From: a virus
Strand: one strand, 5' to 3'
IMG/VR virus record: IMGVR_UViG_3300021513_000001
Span: 50,333-114,332 of that record
Length of the DNA: 64,000 nt
Shown: positions 59,429 to 64,000 of the stretch, one piece after another
How the letters are laid out: every line of letters starts with the position of its first letter
How positions within the stretch are numbered: the stretch's first letter is position 1
Translations under genes and position numbers: made by a program
The notes under the pieces: model-generated
What the model saw: the letters and a program-made list of their open reading frames with translations, nothing else
What the model was told of the DNA's origin: nothing
The model's database searches: none

Positions 59429-60539
59429 CATTTCTGTTACTTATAATAACCTCAGCCTTACCTGTTAGGCGGATAAGAATTTCTTCTTATCTCTATATGT
59501 CTCCATATAGGTCGGACTGTACCTTCATCCCTAATCAAGGGAGTTTCACACCCAGTCTCTGAAGGCCCAATTTATAATGAATACTAGTAGGCAAAACAGA
59601 ACTTATCATAAACAAAAAATCTATCAATTTTTTAGTACCATACATACGTAATAACATATCATTTCTACCGTTACTATATTGAGGTCTTATATTTATAGTA
59701 CCCTGAAAAAACTTTGAAACGGCTTTTTTAAGAATAGTCTGTTCTACATAATCAAAAGAATTTGTAGCTATCATACATGAAACTGTCCCGTTTCTTTTAT
59801 CTACATAAACAGAACCGTCATCAGCAAACCAAATAGCCAGTGCAATTAAATTAAGACTATCAATAACATTATTACATAATATATGTTTATGGTTTCTTGA
59901 ATAATACGTTTTATAATAATAAGTTATATCAGGATGTGCAATAGTTCTAAACTCATATTGATTTGTTGAGTACGTTTTTCTTCCAGCAATTATTTTTTGT
60001 TGCTCCTTTTGACTTAAAACAACAGGTCTTGAAAACGGATCTAAAAGTTTTTTTTTCCATTCTAAATATTTACGTTGTTTTTCACAATGTCCAATCTTTA
60101 AATACGCGTTTTTGCTATGTGGGGCCAACCTTAATGTCCCATCACCCAAAACCGAGCCAAGAACAACAGATTTTTGTAAATCAGACAAAGGTGTTTTTCG
60201 TATTTCCTGATAAACTGTCATACAAGATTCTTGTGTTTCTATACCGTACTTTTTAAACCAATATCTTACTGTAGAATAGGCTTTTGATAACTCAGCTGCA
60301 ACTTTTCCTATAGAACCACAAGAAATATATAAACGTATAAGTTCATTTTTACTATATTCTATTTTTTTATTCATTATAAATCAGCTCCCTGCTGATTGTC
60401 TCTATCCTTTATATTATAACTCCGATTTCGGTAGTAATAAAGGCTTAACGAGAGTTTCCAGCATATCGTGAAATTTTACACATCAGTTACCTGATGAGGA
60501 TGCTCCTGATTTTCTCATAAAAAATCAGCTACTTAGTTA
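59429..60539 (-). ncRNA. Group I self-splicing intron (IA-type)
   Basis: The 5' splice site follows ...GATGATGT; the internal guide GCATC pairs with GATGT, giving the conserved U-G pair. Core elements visible in order: GGAAAC, AATCAGCAGGGAGC, the P7 halves GACTG / CAGTC (in GGTACAGTCCGACC), then P9-type hairpins CTATATG-GAGA-CATATAG and GATAAGAA-GAAA-TTCTTATC with GNRA loops. The intron ends in G at 59429. Splicing restores the frame exactly (codon 53 split GT|T). Subgroup IA is inferred from the P7 region. Confidence 0.9.
59535..60374 (-). CDS. LAGLIDADG homing endonuclease, intron-encoded (279 aa)
   Basis: A 279-residue protein with two LAGLIDADG helices, SVVLGSVLGDG near residue 75 and LIALAIWFADDG near 185, each with the catalytic acidic residue at the end. 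The N-terminus carries a helix-turn-helix-like segment (GKVAAELSKAYSTVRYWFKK), probably for DNA recognition. It would cleave intronless alleles of the tail tube gene and promote intron homing. The last codons (QRLGVKLP) overlap the P7/P8 strands of the ribozyme, so coding and folding constraints coincide. GGGAG lies 11 bases before the ATG. Confidence 0.9.
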   Translation of the reverse strand: MNKKIEYSKNELIRLYISCGSIGKVAAELSKAYSTVRYWFKKYGIETQESCMTVYQEIRKTPLSDLQKSVVLGSVLGDGTLRLAPHSKNAYLKIGHCEKQRKYLEWKKKLLDPFSRPVVLSQKEQQKIIAGRKTYSTNQYEFRTIAHPDITYYYKTYYSRNHKHILCNNVIDSLNLIALAIWFADDGSVYVDKRNGTVSCMIATNSFDYVEQTILKKAVSKFFQGTINIRPQYSNGRNDMLLRMYGTKKLIDFLFMISSVLPTSIHYKLGLQRLGVKLP

Positions 60540-60697
60540 ACATCATCTACTACGTCGGTTACGTCTAAATGGCCTAGCTCAAAAATATCAGTACTAGTAA
60601 ACGTTGTTGTACTACCCATAGTCTGCACGCGGTATAAAACCTCACCGTTACAATACACAGACTGACTAGCATACATGATCCTATTACGTCTAGCCAT
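60540..60697 (-). CDS. Probable major tail tube protein, exon 1
   Basis: Exon 1 starts at ATG 60697 (MARRNRIMYASQSVYCNGEV), with GGAGG ten bases upstream, and ends after 52 codons plus two bases (...DVTDVVDD, GT). The next base is supplied by exon 2 to give Val53. Without splicing the frame would stop one codon after Val53. The intron lies inside the first copy of the duplicated tube motif, a conserved spot of the kind homing introns favour. Confidence 0.8.
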
Positions 60698-60772
60698 TAT
60701 ATTTTAACCTCCATTAAAATTTATTCTCTAATCAAAAAAAAAACTTCTTTCTATAATATTTTAGACAGTTTA

Positions 60773-61546
60773 TTAAGCTTCCTTATAAGCAAAAATTTCT
60801 AAACTAACTTTAGATCTATAAGCATTCAAATCATTATTAAAATCAACAGGTAAATTTAAATAATTAACACTAACATTATTAAATTCTACTTTTGGAATCT
60901 CACTATTGTGGTCACAATTAAAAAAATCATTAAACTCGCCAGACCAATCAAAAACATCACCACCACTAAAATCAAATACTGTTAAACATTTATTATATAA
61001 ACCATCATGAACTATATAAGTTAAATCATCTAATTCTGGTTTAGAACTACCAAAAATAAGTACATCTAAATTACATATATGTTTTTTACCTCCACCTAAT
61101 TGAAAACCCTCACTATTAAATTTTTTCCAATCAAGTAATATAAACGGAAGTTCTGGCACATTTACATAAGGCCACTCATCTATAACAGAAACATAATTCC
61201 ATTTATATTCAAACATGGCAGGAATATCTGTACCAGAAACCAACGTTACTCCCGGAACCTTATAATTTATATTATAATTACTTGAAGATATTTCGCCAGT
61301 AGAATGATAAACTTTAATATAAGATCCCTCGCAACATGTAGAAAAAATACCACTACCTATAGTATCAAATGGATATACTCCTCTACCTCTACCGCCTGCG
61401 TTCGGAGTATAGTCATATGTAGGTTTATACATACCAAGCTGTTCATCAAACTCTAGATTACTGGACTCTGATTCAATATAATTAGACAAAATATTATATT
61501 TTAAATTATAATGTAAACTAAGATTTACCTTTCTTATAAATTCCAT
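60773..61546 (-). CDS. Tail-terminator or tail-completion protein candidate (257 aa)
   Basis: A 257-residue beta-rich protein. Its ATG overlaps the previous stop (TAATG), so translation is coupled. No family was recognised. Segments such as PELPFILLDWKKFNSEGFQL and CNLDVLIFGSSKPELDDL fit the alpha/beta plan of tail-terminator proteins, which lie just before the tail tube gene in siphophages. The function is inferred from that position. Confidence 0.65.
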   Translation of the reverse strand: MEFIRKVNLSLHYNLKYNILSNYIESESSNLEFDEQLGMYKPTYDYTPNAGGRGRGVYPFDTIGSGIFSTCCEGSYIKVYHSTGEISSSNYNINYKVPGVTLVSGTDIPAMFEYKWNYVSVIDEWPYVNVPELPFILLDWKKFNSEGFQLGGGKKHICNLDVLIFGSSKPELDDLTYIVHDGLYNKCLTVFDFSGGDVFDWSGEFNDFFNCDHNSEIPKVEFNNVSVNYLNLPVDFNNDLNAYRSKVSLEIFAYKEA

Positions 61547-62160
61547 TATGTTTTACCGTGTTCTGCTCTTAACGAAGCAGCAAACTCTTCTATTGTTGAT
61601 TTAATAGTAGTATCTATTATTTCAGCTATAAACGATTGATCTATATCAAAAATATTTATTGGACCTGTATTAGAAAATCCCCAACGGGCTTCATTCCACG
61701 AAATTCTTTTATCCCAACCCTCCTTAAAAAAAGCCTCTTTAGATATAAGAAAACCCCCGCTCCACCTACCAAATTTAATATTTTTACCAGACTTGTACGT
61801 TTTATAAAAATCAGGAGATATAAAAGCATATTCTCCAAGCACCCCTTCGAGTATAAAAACCATTGTTTGTAATGGTGTTTTTACATTTCCATCGTATCCA
61901 AGTTTATCTCTATCTCCTAAAGAAAAAGATATACCATCTGGAGTAATAACAAGACTTTCTTCTAATTGCCCTTTTAACATAGAAAAAAACTCATCTTTAA
62001 AATGTTCTGGAGCAGCTGGATCTTTAATTGTTACTTTCCCTATTAACCCTACTTGAAACTTGTCCATTATTCTTCTTATTACTTCTGGCCCTACCTTATT
62101 TTGTATAGAAAAATATAAATTTTTTAAAAGCAATCTCTTTAATTTTCCAGTCATAAACAA
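61546..62160 (-). CDS. Head-tail joining or tail-completion protein candidate (204 aa)
   Basis: A 204-residue protein starting MFMTGKLKRLLLKNLYF, with an N-terminal basic helix and a tryptophan-rich middle (KFGRWSGGFLISKEAFFKEG). No family was recognised. It follows the zinc-ribbon-like gene by 3 nt and overlaps the next start. In siphophages this slot holds HK97 gp10-like tail-completion proteins. That comparison is positional only. Confidence 0.65.
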   Translation of the reverse strand: MFMTGKLKRLLLKNLYFSIQNKVGPEVIRRIMDKFQVGLIGKVTIKDPAAPEHFKDEFFSMLKGQLEESLVITPDGISFSLGDRDKLGYDGNVKTPLQTMVFILEGVLGEYAFISPDFYKTYKSGKNIKFGRWSGGFLISKEAFFKEGWDKRISWNEARWGFSNTGPINIFDIDQSFIAEIIDTTIKSTIEEFAASLRAEHGKT

Positions 62161-62163
62161 CCA

Positions 62164-62709
62164 TTAAAAAGAAGAAGTTTCTTTTATTGTTTCATTATCT
62201 TTAAATTTATCAACACTACATACATACGCAATAAGTATACTTTTTTTAGCAAGACCCCTTACAATAGGTGGATTATATAAAGTACATTTTATACCTTCTA
62301 CTATTATATAATCACACGACTTAAACAAATTTAAATAACAAATATCTGTTTTTAATCTTGCTACAGCCCTCCCTTCAAAGCCATAATCATTAAATATTAG
62401 ATCATTTTCACTAGATTTAGAAGAATTAGCACCACGCCAAACAACAGAAGCATTTATACAAACTTTATTTTCTTGTGTTATTACACCCTCACCCTTACAA
62501 ACAGGACATCTACCAAATTTAAAATAATTCGGATGTCCTGGTGGATTTTTACAAACACCCGAACTTTTTCCAGTAGAGCTGTCAAAAAAACAATTAGGAC
62601 AGGGATGATCTGGTTCAATGCTTATAATTTCTATTTGCTTAGATAATTCCTTTATTACATTTTTTAATACTCGGCCAAATTTTTTTCCTATAGCATCTCG
62701 TTTAAACAT
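62164..62709 (-). CDS. Connector-region protein with a CxxC zinc-ribbon-like segment (181 aa)
   Basis: A 181-residue protein. Residues about 29-65 contain CPNC, a single Cys, then CPVCKGEG, a likely four-Cys zinc-binding ribbon. The rest is beta-rich with a C-terminal strand block (DYIIVEGIKCTLYNPPIVRG), as in head-closure proteins. Its ATG overlaps the previous stop (TAATG). A head-to-tail interface role is inferred; zinc binding is a prediction from the cysteines. Confidence 0.7.
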   Translation of the reverse strand: MFKRDAIGKKFGRVLKNVIKELSKQIEIISIEPDHPCPNCFFDSSTGKSSGVCKNPPGHPNYFKFGRCPVCKGEGVITQENKVCINASVVWRGANSSKSSENDLIFNDYGFEGRAVARLKTDICYLNLFKSCDYIIVEGIKCTLYNPPIVRGLAKKSILIAYVCSVDKFKDNETIKETSSF

Positions 62710-63305
62710 TAGTCTATCAAAACCCCATCTCTACTTAGCATGTATTGTAAAACCAAGTCATCAAGACGTTTCCGCAACCTATCAAGTATCTTTTGTCTAG
62801 CAGTAAGTGACGGAGTTGGATCATAGTTAGTATCTCCATCACGAATTTTTACACCACTATCTACAGAATCAGATATTAATTCACCTTCTAACAAATCAAT
62901 AGCCGCCTGTAATATAAAATGATCTGAAGTAACAGTAGCAGAAGTTAATCCGGGAGGAATCATAGCATTATTATAAGCATCATTAATACTTGAATCAGAA
63001 TTTCTAAAAGTATAACAATACATATCAATTACATCTGATGGTGCTATAGAACCGCTAAACGTTAAATAACGATAGTCCTGAACAACAACACCGGAAGAAC
63101 TTGTTTCTTCTACGCCATTCCAATAAATAGACTTTGGCCAACCCTTATTTTTCATTTCTATAGTACGGCCATCTTCTGACAATCTAGATTTACAGGTACT
63201 TATATAATCATGTACTACTTTTTTTTCATCGCCTATTAAAATTCGTATTTTATTTACAATTATAGAATCATCAGAAGAAAGCTCTAACTCAGTTTCATAC
63301 GACAT
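62709..63305 (-). CDS. Head-tail connector/adaptor-like protein (198 aa)
   Basis: A 198-residue protein. It opens with a short helix and IRILIGDEKK. The C-terminal helical region FILQAAIDLLEGELISDSVD, then RQKILDRLRKRLDDLVLQYM, has the layout of connector adaptors of the HK97 gp6 type. There is no enzymatic motif. It overlaps the next gene at TAATG and follows the 81-residue gene by 30 nt. The adaptor call is inferred from layout and position. Confidence 0.7.
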   Translation of the reverse strand: MSYETELELSSDDSIIVNKIRILIGDEKKVVHDYISTCKSRLSEDGRTIEMKNKGWPKSIYWNGVEETSSSGVVVQDYRYLTFSGSIAPSDVIDMYCYTFRNSDSSINDAYNNAMIPPGLTSATVTSDHFILQAAIDLLEGELISDSVDSGVKIRDGDTNYDPTPSLTARQKILDRLRKRLDDLVLQYMLSRDGVLID

Positions 63306-63335
63306 AATTTAATTCCTAAAATTTTTTTAATTAGA

Positions 63336-63581
63336 TTATAGCTTTACCCAAGGATCAAAACAAGTTTCATGATCAACGACTTGACTCATATCTCCACCAC
63401 CTGTAACTGTACCAGAAACCGTTTGTTCCCAAATTTCATCACGCCACTCTTCTCTAATTTTTATAAGCTCATCAGAACTATTATAATACAATGTTACTTT
63501 AGGATTATACCCTTCTGTACCAACATTAACCCTATCTTTATAAAATTTAACAAATCTAAGTTTTCTATATTCATCAGACAT
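63336..63581 (-). CDS. Small structural-region protein (81 aa)
   Basis: An 81-residue protein (MSDEYRKLRFVKFYKDRVNV) with GGAG nine bases before ATG. No family was recognised. It is the first gene of the connector block downstream of the TnpB-type element. The 184 nt between it and the element (63582-63765) are AT-rich, with no gene or convincing promoter seen. Confidence 0.65.
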   Translation of the reverse strand: MSDEYRKLRFVKFYKDRVNVGTEGYNPKVTLYYNSSDELIKIREEWRDEIWEQTVSGTVTGGGDMSQVVDHETCFDPWVKL

Positions 63582-63765
63582 AATTTACATCTCCAATTAA
63601 AAAACGATATTCAATCCAAACTTCTTACTATTATTTATTTAATAGGCTTATTTTTTATCCATAAGATCTTCTAAGTAAAAGTATAATATCTATCTATTTT
63701 CTTGATCACAGTATAAAATGGCAAATTCTCTTTATACTTTTCAAGTTGATCAATCAATACACTTG

Positions 63766-64000
63766 ACCGATGCTTTTTTGTTAACTCACGTTAACAAATG
63801 CACCACTCTCCTTTTTTTAGAATGATGGGAGCATCTCCCAAAGCCCGCAATAAAATGTTGCGAGCGCCGTTGATATCTCTATCGATCCTGTTTTTTGAAA
63901 CGGTAATAAACTTTTTAGCGCCAAGATTTTCTATGATTTCTCCAGTCCAAGAGTTTGTTTTGCTTGTAAAGGCTTCACTAACTCTAAGAACGGTTTTACC
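63766..64000 (-). mobile_element. IS200/IS605-type element carrying tnpB, 3' end (copy C), partial
   Basis: The right end (GGTGC-a-TTTGTTAAC-gtga-GTTAACAAA-aaa-GCATC then GGT) matches copies A, B and D. It contains the tnpB stop inside the hairpin. The tnpB reading frame runs out of the window, so the left end and any tnpA are not visible. It differs from A/B at three silent codon positions and in the loop (GTGA versus GTAA), both GNRA. Confidence 0.8.
63791..64000 (-). CDS. tnpB: TnpB-like RNA-guided nuclease, C-terminal fragment
   Basis: The last 69 codons of a TnpB-like protein. RVSEAFTSKTNSWTGEI matches the family block E-A-Y/F-TSKT-C-S-x-C-G, but both cysteines are replaced (Asn, Thr). 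The next Cys pair is also missing (FITVSKN). The RuvC-III segment IDRDINGARNILLRAL is intact, including its acidic residues. The protein thus lacks the usual zinc ribbon. TnpB proteins cut DNA using a guide RNA made from the 3' end of the element. The N-terminal RuvC motifs lie outside the window, so activity cannot be judged. Confidence 0.85.
   Translation of the reverse strand, partial: GKTVLRVSEAFTSKTNSWTGEIIENLGAKKFITVSKNRIDRDINGARNILLRALGDAPIILKKGEWCIC

Noticed and set aside
1-64000. Stop-codon recoding (TAG or TGA read as an amino acid)
   Set aside because: TAG, TGA and TAA all end genes at sensible positions next to the following start.
1-64000. CRISPR arrays or tRNA genes
   Set aside because: No regularly spaced repeats and no convincing cloverleaf were seen; the only direct repeats are the mobile elements.

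Overview
The window looks like part of the late structural module of a large AT-rich tailed phage with a siphovirus-type tail, or of a closely related prophage. Every real gene lies on the minus strand, so the module reads from high to low coordinates. Stops TAA, TAG and TGA are all used, so the genetic code appears standard. Many genes have GGAG-type ribosome sites; others have A-rich leaders with weak ones. The host cannot be named from the sequence; low GC and the TnpB-type element fit a low-GC bacterium.

Layout in reading order. 64.0-63.58 kb: 3' end of a tnpB-like gene (IS200/IS605-type element) and its right-end hairpin. 63.58-60.77 kb: small connector and tail-completion genes. 60.70-57.99 kb: the probable major tail tube gene, split by a 1111-nt group I intron that encodes a LAGLIDADG endonuclease. 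57.9-55.7 kb: a small gene and two paralogous tail-assembly chaperones. 55.73-39.04 kb: a 5563-residue tape measure protein. 39.02-35.19 kb: tail hub and tip genes. 35.14-1 kb: a long run of tail-tip and adhesin genes, including proteins of 2362 and 3320 residues and a partial one of more than 1039, rich in LamG-like, Ig-like, propeller-like and beta-helix segments.

The main discovery is in the tape measure gene. Its N-terminal part carries the hallmark motif of the two-barrel RNA polymerase active site (NADLDGDEINVH, Asp1694/1696/1698), an upstream R-x-P element, a possible first-barrel lysine motif and a bridge-helix-like segment. Its C-terminal half is a classical tape measure. This suggests a virion RNA polymerase carried inside the tail and delivered with DNA. 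I recall such an arrangement being described for the long-tailed Thermus phage P23-45; this appears to be a separate AT-rich lineage.

The second discovery is a family of small mobile elements. Two identical 167-nt copies (33.4 and 34.3 kb) keep the last codons of a tnpB, a left-end hairpin and a right-end hairpin. The right-end hairpin shows compensatory base changes and a GNRA loop across four copies. Both 167-nt copies lie between a Shine-Dalgarno-like GGAT and the start codon of a tail gene. They look like palindrome-associated elements that could also encode omega (guide) RNAs for a TnpB supplied in trans.

Intergenic space is short. The only gap above 300 bases (20548-20963) holds a strong terminator, a probable promoter and a structured segment of unknown function.
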